This document shows positions 15,440 to 21,824 of a stretch of 21,824 nucleotides of DNA, piece after piece; within the stretch, counting starts at the first letter, position 1, and the number at the start of each line of letters is the position of its first letter. The stretch comes from Natronohydrobacter sp. (GTDB taxonomy: Bacteria > Pseudomonadota > Alphaproteobacteria > Rhodobacterales > Rhodobacteraceae). A program made the position numbers and the translations under genes. The DNA is taken from contig SKSL01000206.1 in NCBI GenBank assembly GCA_007123015.1, forward strand, positions 1-21,824, given 5' to 3'. Under the pieces are notes generated by a model. It worked only from the letters and a program-made list of their open reading frames with translations, ran no database searches and was not told the DNA's origin.

Positions 15440-15959
15440 GCGCCTTGTGTGGATCAGCGCTCCGATGATTCTGTGTGCAGCCTCTACTTTTGCCGCATCA
15501 GAGCCCTGTTCGCCCTTGCCCGGTGGGTTTCAGTTTTGCCCAGCGGACTCGGCCTGGGCCAATGCGGAAGTCATCCCCTTCACCAATGGTGTCGCCTTCG
15601 ACCTGCCGCCCTATTGGTTGGAAGTGATGGAAGCCCCGGATGAGATAGCGGATGCGCAGTCTCTGGAAGCCGCACTTGATGCCCTTCGGGACTTGCTGGC
15701 AGAGCAGTCGCAGCTTGAGGGCCTTTCCCCGCCGGAAGACCTGGGAAGCACGGCATTCACGGCAGGTGCGCTGGACGCGGTGACGCTGACCACCCGGATC
15801 GAATTGCCCGATGATGACCCGATGGTGTTTGTCACCATGATCGCTGCACAGAATGACCGGCTGCTGATGGTGACGCTGGATGATGAAAACGAAGATGCGG
15901 CCGATGTGGAACAGCAATTGCGCCGCATCGCGGGCCTGTTCGTCTTGCAAGGAGACTGA
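15432..15959 (+). CDS. Small exported protein of unknown function inside the transporter operon
   Basis: A 175-residue protein that I cannot place in a characterised family. It starts with a likely signal peptide (about residues 1-22, hydrophobic core and STFAA end), and Cys26 and Cys36 in the mature N-terminus could form a disulfide. There is no lipobox. The middle begins GVAFDLPPYWLEV and the C-terminal third reads as beta strands followed by a helix (RLLMVTLDDENED, then VEQQLRRIAGLF). This order faintly recalls DcrB/PsbP-like small periplasmic domains, which is inference only. The protein is very acidic. It overlaps livG by eight bases and ends three bases before the livF ATG, with the livF ribosome binding site in its last codons, so it is a regular part of the operon and may act with the transporter in the periplasm. 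Confidence 0.85.
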   Translation: MFERLVWISAPMILCAASTFAASEPCSPLPGGFQFCPADSAWANAEVIPFTNGVAFDLPPYWLEVMEAPDEIADAQSLEAALDALRDLLAEQSQLEGLSPPEDLGSTAFTAGALDAVTLTTRIELPDDDPMVFVTMIAAQNDRLLMVTLDDENEDAADVEQQLRRIAGLFVLQGD

Positions 15960-15962
15960 AAC

Positions 15963-16673
15963 ATGGCAGAGCCATTCCTGATCGGCGAGGCGATGACAGG
16001 CGGCTATGGCGGCGCAGATATCCTGCACAGCTGCACGATTGCTGTGGAAAAAGGCGAAATCGCTGTGATTGTCGGGCCAAATGGTGCCGGGAAATCGACC
16101 GCGATGAAGGCTGTTTTCGGGATGCTGCGCATCCGTGAAGGGAAAGTGCGGCTGAATGGCGAGGATATCACGGCGCTGTCGCCGCAAGCGCGGGTCGGCA
16201 AGGGCATGGGCTTTGTGCCGCAGACCAACAATATTTTCCCGTCGATGAGCGTGGAAGAAAATCTTGAGATGGGCGCTTTCATCCGCACGGATGATATCAG
16301 CGAGACGCGCGAGCAGATTTTCGACCTGTTCCCGATCCTGCGAGACAAGCGGCGGCAGGCGGCAGGCGAATTGTCAGGCGGGCAGCGCCAGCAAGTGGCC
16401 GTGGGCCGCGCGCTGATGACCAAGCCCAAAGTGCTGATGCTGGATGAACCCACCGCAGGGGTCAGTCCTATTGTGATGGATGAACTGTTCGACCGGATCA
16501 TCGAAATCGCGCGCACCGGGATTTCCATTCTTATGGTGGAACAGAACGCCCGACAGGCCCTGAACATTGCCGACAAGGGCTATGTGCTGGTGCAGGGCGA
16601 AAACCGCTATACCGACACGGGTCAGGCACTTCTGGCGGATCCGGAAGTGCGTAAATCCTTTCTGGGGGGCTAA
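15963..16673 (+). CDS. livF: ABC transporter ATP-binding protein, LivF type
   Basis: A 236-residue second ATPase subunit, the usual partner of LivG in a heterodimer that drives import. Walker A GPNGAGKS is at 38-45, the Q-loop Gln87 is in FVPQTNN, the signature LSGGQ is at 137-141, and Walker B VLMLDE at 157-162 is followed by PTAG. The switch position carries VEQN, with Gln instead of His, as is normal for LivF. AAGGAGA (15949-15955) gives a strong ribosome binding site overlapping the end of the small exported protein gene. Five bases separate its stop from livH. Confidence 0.95.
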   Translation: MAEPFLIGEAMTGGYGGADILHSCTIAVEKGEIAVIVGPNGAGKSTAMKAVFGMLRIREGKVRLNGEDITALSPQARVGKGMGFVPQTNNIFPSMSVEENLEMGAFIRTDDISETREQIFDLFPILRDKRRQAAGELSGGQRQQVAVGRALMTKPKVLMLDEPTAGVSPIVMDELFDRIIEIARTGISILMVEQNARQALNIADKGYVLVQGENRYTDTGQALLADPEVRKSFLGG

Positions 16674-16678
16674 GGCTG

Positions 16679-17689
16679 ATGGAACCGCTCAACGCGCTGG
16701 TCAGTGTATCAAACTTCATGCTTATCCCGGCGCTCGCCTATGGCAGTCAGTTGGCGCTTGGCGCGCTGGGGATCACGCTGATTTTCTCGATCCTGCGTTT
16801 CGCCCATTTCGCGCATGGCGACACGATGGCGCTGGGGACAGCGGCTGTGATCGGGGGCACGCTGTTTTTGCAAGCGCGCGGTGCGTCGATCGACCCGCTG
16901 CCCACGGCGCTGCTAGCCATCCCGTTCGGCATTCTGATCATGGCGGCCTATATGCTCGTGACGGATCGACTGGTCTATCGGTATTATCGCCGCGTCAAGG
17001 CCAAGCCGATGATCTTCGTCATGGCCTCGCTCGGGGTGATGTTTGTCACCAATGGCGTGACGCGGCTGTTCATGGGGACAGGCGAGACGCGTTTCGAAGA
17101 TGGCCAGCGCTTCATCTTCACCGTGCGTGAATTCCGCGAGTTCACGGGCCTTGCCGAAGGGTTGGCACTGCGCTCATCGCAGGCAATCACCATTATCGTG
17201 GCCCTGATCGCGATGGGCGTGCTGTTCTGGTTTCTCAATCGCACGCGCGCGGGCAAATCCATGCGCGCCTATTCCGACAATGAGGATCTGGCGCTCTTGT
17301 CCGGTATCAATCCCGAGCGCGTTGTCACCATCACATGGGTGATCACTGCGATCCTTCTCGTGCTGGCAGGCACGCTGTATGGGCTCGACAAGGGCTTCCG
17401 CCCCTTCAATTATTTCCAATTGTTATTGCCGATGTTCGCGGCCGCAATCCTTGGTGGGCTGGGCTCGCCGCTGGGCGCGATTGTCGGGGCCTATGTGGTG
17501 GCTTTCGCCGAGCTGGGGATCACCTTCGCCTGGCGACGCGTGCTGAGCTATCTCGCGCCAGAAGGCATGGAACCCAGCTCGATGATGCAGCTTCTGCCCG
17601 TCGATTACAAATTCGCGGTGACTTTCGCGATCCTTGTGATCGTGCTCTTGTTCCGTCCGACCGGCATCTTCAAGGGGAAAGTGATATGA
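16679..17689 (+). CDS. livH: Branched-chain-amino-acid-type ABC transporter permease, LivH type
   Basis: A 336-residue inner-membrane permease with about eight hydrophobic helices. Family marks are YGSQLALGALGITLIFSILR near the N-terminus, FAHFAHGDTMALG, the coupling-helix segment NRTRAGKSMRAYSDNEDLA that contacts the ATPases, and AAILGGLGSPLGAIVGA near the C-terminus. It pairs with LivM to form the channel. The ATG follows a purine-rich GGGGGG/AAGG stretch at the end of livF. Its stop overlaps the livM start (ATGA). It is somewhat longer than the roughly 300 residues usual for LivH, because of a soluble segment at about residues 139-160. Confidence 0.94.
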   Translation: MEPLNALVSVSNFMLIPALAYGSQLALGALGITLIFSILRFAHFAHGDTMALGTAAVIGGTLFLQARGASIDPLPTALLAIPFGILIMAAYMLVTDRLVYRYYRRVKAKPMIFVMASLGVMFVTNGVTRLFMGTGETRFEDGQRFIFTVREFREFTGLAEGLALRSSQAITIIVALIAMGVLFWFLNRTRAGKSMRAYSDNEDLALLSGINPERVVTITWVITAILLVLAGTLYGLDKGFRPFNYFQLLLPMFAAAILGGLGSPLGAIVGAYVVAFAELGITFAWRRVLSYLAPEGMEPSSMMQLLPVDYKFAVTFAILVIVLLFRPTGIFKGKVI

Positions 17690-18990
17690 GCCTGACCGCC
17701 CGTGATCTGGGCCTGTTCGCTGGCATGTTCGCAGTGCTGGCCATGGTCGCCATGTTCCAGAGCCCGCAGCTGGCAATCACGATCCTGAACATGAGCCTGA
17801 TCTCGGCGATCATGGCCTTGGGCGTGAATATGCAATGGGGCTATGCGGGTCTGTTCAATGTGGGGATCATGGGGTTCACGGCGGTCGGTGGTCTGGCAGT
17901 TGTGCTGGTAGCCCAACCGCCTGTGCCAGAGGCCTGGGCGGCAGGGGGGTTGGGCATCCTGCTGGGGCTGATGCTGGGGGTTGCCACGATTCTCGCTGCT
18001 ATTCTGGTCTATAAGCGCTTGGCACCAAGCAAATTACGGGGGCTGGCGATTTTTGCGGTGCTCGTCGTCGGTTGGTTTGTCACCAGTCAGGTCTTTGGTC
18101 CGGCGAAACAGGCTGTCCAAGCTGTGAACCCCGCTGCCGAAGGGTTTCTGGGCGGGGCAGGTCTGCCGGTCATTCTGGCCTGGCCTGTGGGCGCAGTTTT
18201 TGCAGCCGGGGTGGCTTGGCTTGTGGGAAAGGTCAGCCTGGGGCTGCGCGCTGATTATCTGGCCATCGCGACACTGGGAATTTCCGAAATCGTGATCGCC
18301 GTTTTGAAACATGAGCGCTGGCTGGCGCGCGGTGTGAACAATGTGACCGGGATCGAGCGGCCTGTCGCCCGGCCAGTGGATTTGCAGCCTTTGCCCTGGG
18401 TGCAGTCGCTGGCCGATACTCTGGGCTGGAGTGTATCCCAAACGGCCAGTGTCGTCTCGGGGCTGGGCTATGCGGCGCTGTTCACACTGGTTCTGGCGCT
18501 GCTGATCTGGCTGGCAGAACGTGCGCTGAACTCGCCTTGGGGGCGGATGATGCGGGCTATTCGCGACAATGAAGTCTCGGCCCGCGCCATGGGCAAGGAT
18601 GTCACGCGCCGCCATCTGATGATCTTCATCCTTGGCTCGGCGGTCTGCGGTCTGGCGGGCGCGATGATGGTGTCGATGGATGGTCAGTTGACACCGGGCA
18701 GCTACGAGCCCTTGCGCTTCACTTTCCTGATCTGGGTGATGGTGATCGTGGGCGGATCAGGCAATAACTGGGGCGCTGTGCTGGGGGCCTTCGTGATCTG
18801 GTTCCTCTGGGTGCAGGTGGAACCGGCGGGGCGCTGGTTGATGGACACGCTCACCGCAGGCATGAATCCCGACTCACTCATCCGTCAGCGCATGATCGAT
18901 TCGGCGGCCTATATGCGGTTGATGACAATGGGGGTCGCGCTGCTTCTGATCCTGCGCTTTGCGCCGCGCGGGCTGATTCCCGAACGCTAG
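17686..18990 (+). CDS. livM: Branched-chain-amino-acid-type ABC transporter permease, LivM type
   Basis: A 434-residue second permease subunit. The N-terminal family motif NMQWGYAGLFNVGIMGFTAVGG is seen in two parts around residues 46-65, LRADYLAIATLGISEI lies in the middle, the coupling segment SPWGRMMRAIRDNEVSARAMG is near residue 285, and FTFLIWVMVIVGGSGNNWG precedes the last helices. The ATG at 17686 overlaps the livH stop in ATGA, and AAGGGGA lies just upstream, which fixes the start. Two extra hydrophobic helices and a soluble loop between residues 100 and 180 make it longer than short LivM proteins, as in the Escherichia coli subunit. The next gene begins three bases after its stop. 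Confidence 0.94.
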   Translation: MSLTARDLGLFAGMFAVLAMVAMFQSPQLAITILNMSLISAIMALGVNMQWGYAGLFNVGIMGFTAVGGLAVVLVAQPPVPEAWAAGGLGILLGLMLGVATILAAILVYKRLAPSKLRGLAIFAVLVVGWFVTSQVFGPAKQAVQAVNPAAEGFLGGAGLPVILAWPVGAVFAAGVAWLVGKVSLGLRADYLAIATLGISEIVIAVLKHERWLARGVNNVTGIERPVARPVDLQPLPWVQSLADTLGWSVSQTASVVSGLGYAALFTLVLALLIWLAERALNSPWGRMMRAIRDNEVSARAMGKDVTRRHLMIFILGSAVCGLAGAMMVSMDGQLTPGSYEPLRFTFLIWVMVIVGGSGNNWGAVLGAFVIWFLWVQVEPAGRWLMDTLTAGMNPDSLIRQRMIDSAAYMRLMTMGVALLLILRFAPRGLIPER

Positions 18991-18993
18991 GCC

Positions 18994-19584
18994 ATGGCCT
19001 GCGCAATCCTGCTACCGGCTGCGGGGGCTTCGCAGCGTATGTGCGGGCGTGACAAGTTGTTGGAACCTGTCGCTGGTCAGCCTGTGTTGCGGGTAATGGC
19101 GCAACGGGCCTGTGCGGCAAGTCCATGGGTGGCGGTTGCCTTGCGCCCCGATGACCCTGCGCGCTGCAAGACCGTTGCCGATCTGGATCTGAGCTTGCTG
19201 GAAGTTCCTGATGCGGCAGAAGGCATGGCCGCCGCACTCCGCGCCAGTGCGCATTGGGCCATGTCCCAGCCAGTCGAGGCGATGATGATCGCCCTACCCG
19301 ATATGCCCGAGATCACAGCCGGGGACATGCGCGCGCTCATCGCGGCGCAGGCCCGCGACCCGGAACGGCCCCTGCGCGCCTGTGATGCCGCGCAACGCAT
19401 GGGGCATCCGGTCGTCCTGCCGCGCGCGCTGTTCCCGGCCATGCAACGGCTTTGCGGCGATATGGGCGCGCGCAGTCTGTTGCAGGCGCATCCGCCGCGA
19501 CTGCATCCGCTGCCGGGGTCCCGCGCGCTCAGGGATCTGGATACGCCTGAAGATTGGGCAGAATGGCGCCGCCGGTCCTGCTGA
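18994..19584 (+). CDS. MocA/MobA-like nucleotidyltransferase
   Basis: A 196-residue cytoplasmic nucleotidyltransferase of the NTP_transf_3 type. The nucleotide-binding start LPAAGASQRMCGRDKLLEPV matches the family pattern L-A-A-G-x-S-x-R-M-x-G-x-x-K; further marks are EGMAAALRAS, the metal-binding ALPDMPEI, GHPVVLPRALFPAMQRLCGD-type text, and DLDTPEDW at the end. MocA-type members add CMP to molybdopterin for xanthine-dehydrogenase-type enzymes; MobA-type members add GMP. Length and the GHP and DxDTPED motifs favour MocA. It starts three bases after the livM stop without its own ribosome binding site, so it is probably coupled to the transporter operon. No molybdenum enzyme gene is in the window, so the substrate is uncertain. 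Confidence 0.85.
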   Translation: MACAILLPAAGASQRMCGRDKLLEPVAGQPVLRVMAQRACAASPWVAVALRPDDPARCKTVADLDLSLLEVPDAAEGMAAALRASAHWAMSQPVEAMMIALPDMPEITAGDMRALIAAQARDPERPLRACDAAQRMGHPVVLPRALFPAMQRLCGDMGARSLLQAHPPRLHPLPGSRALRDLDTPEDWAEWRRRSC

Positions 19585-19626
19585 CCCGGCCTTGGGGCTG
19601 GCCTGTGGCCGTCAGACTTGCTATCG

Positions 19627-20820
19627 ATGACCGGATTTCAAACGCGGCGCATCCTTGTGACACTTCAATTTGACCTGCTAATTCTCGGCTCTGGCCCAGC
19701 GGGCAGCGCTGCGGCGATCACAGCCGCGCGGGCCGGGCTTTCTGTAGCTCTGGTCGACAAATCGGCCTTCCCGCGCGACAAGCTTTGCGGTGGCGGGATC
19801 ACAGGGCGCTCTGCCCGCTACATGACCGAGATTTTCGGCCTGCAGGCCGAACGTGATCTTTTTCTGCCCTCGACCCGGTTTCGCCTTACCTTCGAGGGGC
19901 GCTGCATCGGCGAAGAGCCCAAGGCCCCAGTTCTGCAAATGACCATGCGGCGCGAATTCGACGCAGAGCTTCACGCCCGCGCGGTTGCCGCAGGCGCGCA
20001 GGTCTTCGCGCCCGTGCGAGTGACGGCCATCGACCCAGACGCGCCTTCGGTAACGCTTGCGGACGGCCGCTGCCTGAGCGGGCGCGTGCTGATCGGGGCG
20101 GACGGGGCCAATAGTGCTGTGGCCCGCGCGCTCTATGGGCGGGCCTTCGACCCGGCCGAGATCGGCTTCGGGCTGGAGGTCGAGCTTGACCGCGACCTGA
20201 CCGATGACAACACCACCGAAATCGACCTTGGGGCCGCGCAATGGGGCTATGGCTGGGTCTTTCCCAAGAATGGCTCGATCACTCTGGGTGTCGGCGGGGT
20301 GCATGCAAAGAACCCCGACATGAAGGCGCATTTCCGGAAGTATCTGGCGCTGCATGCCGCAAAGCTCGACCCGGAGCGCGTGAAATGCAAGGGTGCCTAC
20401 CTGCCCTTCGGGGCCTATCGCAAGCAACCCGGGCGCGGATCCGTGCTGCTGGTGGGCGATGCGGCTGGTCTAGTGGATCCGATCACGGGCGAAGGCATTG
20501 CCTGGGCGATGAAATCCGGCCAGTTTGCGGGCGAAGCTGCAATCGACGCGCTGCACACCGGCAAGCCGGTCATGGCGGCTTATATGCGTCGCGTGCGGTA
20601 TATCCACACGGAAATGGCCGCAGCCCGCCGCATTCGGGCGCTGATCTATTCGACCCCTGTGCGGCATTATTTTCCGCGCGCTGTCGAGCGTAACCCGTCC
20701 ATGACCCGCAGTTACCTGAAGCTGCTGGCCGGTGAGATCGACTATGCGGATCTGGGGCATCGGGTGCTGTGGCGGATTGCCCGCCGCTTGGGCGGGTCGG
20801 TCTTGCGCCGTCCGGCCTGA
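19627..20820 (+). CDS. Geranylgeranyl-reductase family FAD-dependent oxidoreductase
   Basis: A flavoprotein of about 397 residues. The FAD-binding motif GSGPAGSAAA is at residues 21-30, DKSAFPRDKLCGGGITGR follows, then LIGADGANSAVAR, and the second FAD motif GDAAGLVDPITGEGIAWA. These belong to the geranylgeranyl reductase family, which saturates isoprenoid chains of chlorophylls, quinones or lipids, though many members have no known substrate. No bacteriochlorophyll genes are nearby, so BchP is not supported. The start is uncertain: ATG at 19627, TTG at 19618 or GTG at 19657 (giving 387 residues and starting just before the FAD strand). None has a clear ribosome binding site. It lies 42 bases past the nucleotidyltransferase and 42 bases before rimO. 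Confidence 0.88.
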   Translation: MTGFQTRRILVTLQFDLLILGSGPAGSAAAITAARAGLSVALVDKSAFPRDKLCGGGITGRSARYMTEIFGLQAERDLFLPSTRFRLTFEGRCIGEEPKAPVLQMTMRREFDAELHARAVAAGAQVFAPVRVTAIDPDAPSVTLADGRCLSGRVLIGADGANSAVARALYGRAFDPAEIGFGLEVELDRDLTDDNTTEIDLGAAQWGYGWVFPKNGSITLGVGGVHAKNPDMKAHFRKYLALHAAKLDPERVKCKGAYLPFGAYRKQPGRGSVLLVGDAAGLVDPITGEGIAWAMKSGQFAGEAAIDALHTGKPVMAAYMRRVRYIHTEMAAARRIRALIYSTPVRHYFPRAVERNPSMTRSYLKLLAGEIDYADLGHRVLWRIARRLGGSVLRRPA

Positions 20821-20827
20821 GAAGGGC

Positions 20828-20856
20828 TTTGCGCGCGCCCGGACACAGTGTATAGC
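20828..20856 (+). promoter_or_regulatory. Candidate rimO promoter giving a leaderless mRNA
   Basis: TTTGCG (20828-20833) and TATAGC (20851-20856) are 17 bases apart. A start site six to seven bases past the -10 element would fall on the rimO ATG at 20863, and no ribosome binding site is present in the gap. The -35 match is weak. Confidence 0.35.
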
Positions 20857-20862
20857 GCCGCC

Positions 20863-21824
20863 ATGAGTGTGAACCCGCCCGATCTTCGCCCCGATCTTGC
20901 GCCCCGCGCGCGCCTGTCTGATGCGCCCCGCGCAGGCCAGCCGACCATTGGCATGGTCTCGCTTGGTTGCCCGAAAGCGCTGGTCGACAGTGAACGCATC
21001 CTGACCCGGCTGCGTGCGGAAGGCTACGGCATTAGTGCCGATTATGCGGGTGCAGATGCCGTGATCGTCAATACATGCGGGTTTCTCGACAGCGCGAAAG
21101 CCGAAAGCCTGGACGCGATTGGCGAGGCCCTGGCCGAGAATGGCCGTGTGATCGTGACTGGCTGTCTGGGGGCGGAACCCGAGTATATCACTGGCGCGCA
21201 TCCGCGCGTTCTGGCGGTGACAGGGCCGCATCAATACGAACAGGTGCTTGATGCTGTGCATGTTGCAGTGCCGCCAAGCCCGGATCCCTTCATCGATCTG
21301 ATGCCCGCGCCATCGGTCAGCCTGACACCGCGCCATTACAGTTACCTCAAGATATCCGAGGGTTGTAACCACAAGTGCAAGTTCTGCATCATCCCGGATA
21401 TGCGCGGGAAGCTGGTCTCGCGCCCCGCCCATGCCGTGATCCGCGAGGCCGAAAAGCTGGTCGCGGCCGGGGTGAAGGAACTGCTGGTCATCTCTCAGGA
21501 TACCTCTGCCTATGGTGTGGACATCAAACATGCCGAGGCCAAGGGCCACCGCGCCCATATCACCGACCTTGCGCGCGATCTGGGCTCTCTGGGCGCATGG
21601 GTGCGGCTGCATTACATCTACCCCTACCCCCATGTGCGCGATCTGATCCCGCTGATGGCGGATGGGCTGGTGCTGCCCTATCTGGATATCCCGTTCCAGC
21701 ATTCCCACCCCGATGTTTTGCGGCGCATGGCGCGTCCGGCGGCGGGCGAAAAGACGCTGGAGCGCATCGCGGAATGGCGCAGCATCTGTCCCGATATCAC
21801 CCTGCGCTCGACCTTCATCGTCGG
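20863..21824 (+). CDS. rimO: Ribosomal protein S12 methylthiotransferase RimO, N-terminal part
   Basis: The first 320 codons of a radical-SAM methylthiotransferase that adds a methylthio group to an aspartate of ribosomal protein S12; the gene continues past the window end (family length is about 440-470 residues). The N-terminal domain binds one iron-sulfur cluster through Cys36 (SLGCPKALVDSE), Cys72 (NTCGF) and Cys101 (TGCLG). The radical-SAM motif CNHKCKFC supplies Cys168, Cys172 and Cys175, followed by IIPDMRGKLVSR. LGCPKxxVDSE and IPxxRG distinguish RimO from the tRNA enzyme MiaB. The C-terminal TRAM domain is not in view. An N-terminal extension of about 27 residues precedes the first strand. 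No ribosome binding site is seen before the ATG. Confidence 0.96.
   Translation, partial: MSVNPPDLRPDLAPRARLSDAPRAGQPTIGMVSLGCPKALVDSERILTRLRAEGYGISADYAGADAVIVNTCGFLDSAKAESLDAIGEALAENGRVIVTGCLGAEPEYITGAHPRVLAVTGPHQYEQVLDAVHVAVPPSPDPFIDLMPAPSVSLTPRHYSYLKISEGCNHKCKFCIIPDMRGKLVSRPAHAVIREAEKLVAAGVKELLVISQDTSAYGVDIKHAEAKGHRAHITDLARDLGSLGAWVRLHYIYPYPHVRDLIPLMADGLVLPYLDIPFQHSHPDVLRRMARPAAGEKTLERIAEWRSICPDITLRSTFIV

Noticed and set aside
20470..21708. A 412-codon minus-strand frame opposite the flavoprotein and rimO
   Set aside because: It spans two confident plus-strand genes and shows no domain.
1..21824. A new defence, mobile or secondary-metabolite system
   Set aside because: No nuclease, toxin-antitoxin, integrase, transposase, reverse transcriptase, CRISPR repeat or synthase motifs are seen; nearly all genes are housekeeping or ordinary transport and metabolism.

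Overview
The window is a high-GC, gene-dense stretch of chromosome, most likely from an alphaproteobacterium of the Rhodobacteraceae (roseobacter/Rhodobacter group). This rests on codon use, the DUF3422 gene, the RimO, MetA and FadL sequence types, and the Liv-type transporter layout. These are family resemblances judged by eye; no database search was possible. There are no tRNA or rRNA genes, CRISPR arrays, insertion sequences or phage genes. No gap between genes exceeds about 215 bases.

Layout, left to right. (1) Minus strand: the start of a gamma-carbonic-anhydrase-like gene, cut by the window edge, behind a 3-hydroxyisobutyrate dehydrogenase/tartronate semialdehyde reductase family gene. 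(2) Plus strand: a membrane-anchored penicillin-acylase-family hydrolase, then a FadL-type outer-membrane channel closed by a clear intrinsic terminator. (3) Plus strand: a compact unit of a P-loop ATPase of unknown function, metA, and a lipoprotein alpha/beta hydrolase whose start lies inside metA. (4) Minus strand: fabG and acpP, with a separate promoter and a strong terminator for acpP, followed by a DUF3422 membrane protein. (5) Plus strand: glycerate 2-kinase and guaA. (6) Plus strand: a complete branched-chain-amino-acid-type ABC transporter (binding protein, LivG, an extra small exported protein, LivF, LivH, LivM), with a MocA/MobA-like nucleotidyltransferase 3 bases after LivM. (7) Plus strand: a geranylgeranyl-reductase-family flavoprotein and the first two thirds of rimO, cut by the window end.

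Most of this is core metabolism: methionine entry, fatty acid synthesis, GMP synthesis, glycerate use, amino-acid uptake and ribosome modification. I see no defence, mobile or secondary-metabolite system. The least explained parts are the small exported protein between the two transporter ATPases, the ATPase ahead of metA, a cluster of TGTSACA motifs upstream of fadL, and a possible leaderless start for rimO. MetA carries Glu at residue 111, which predicts acetyl-CoA rather than succinyl-CoA as donor.
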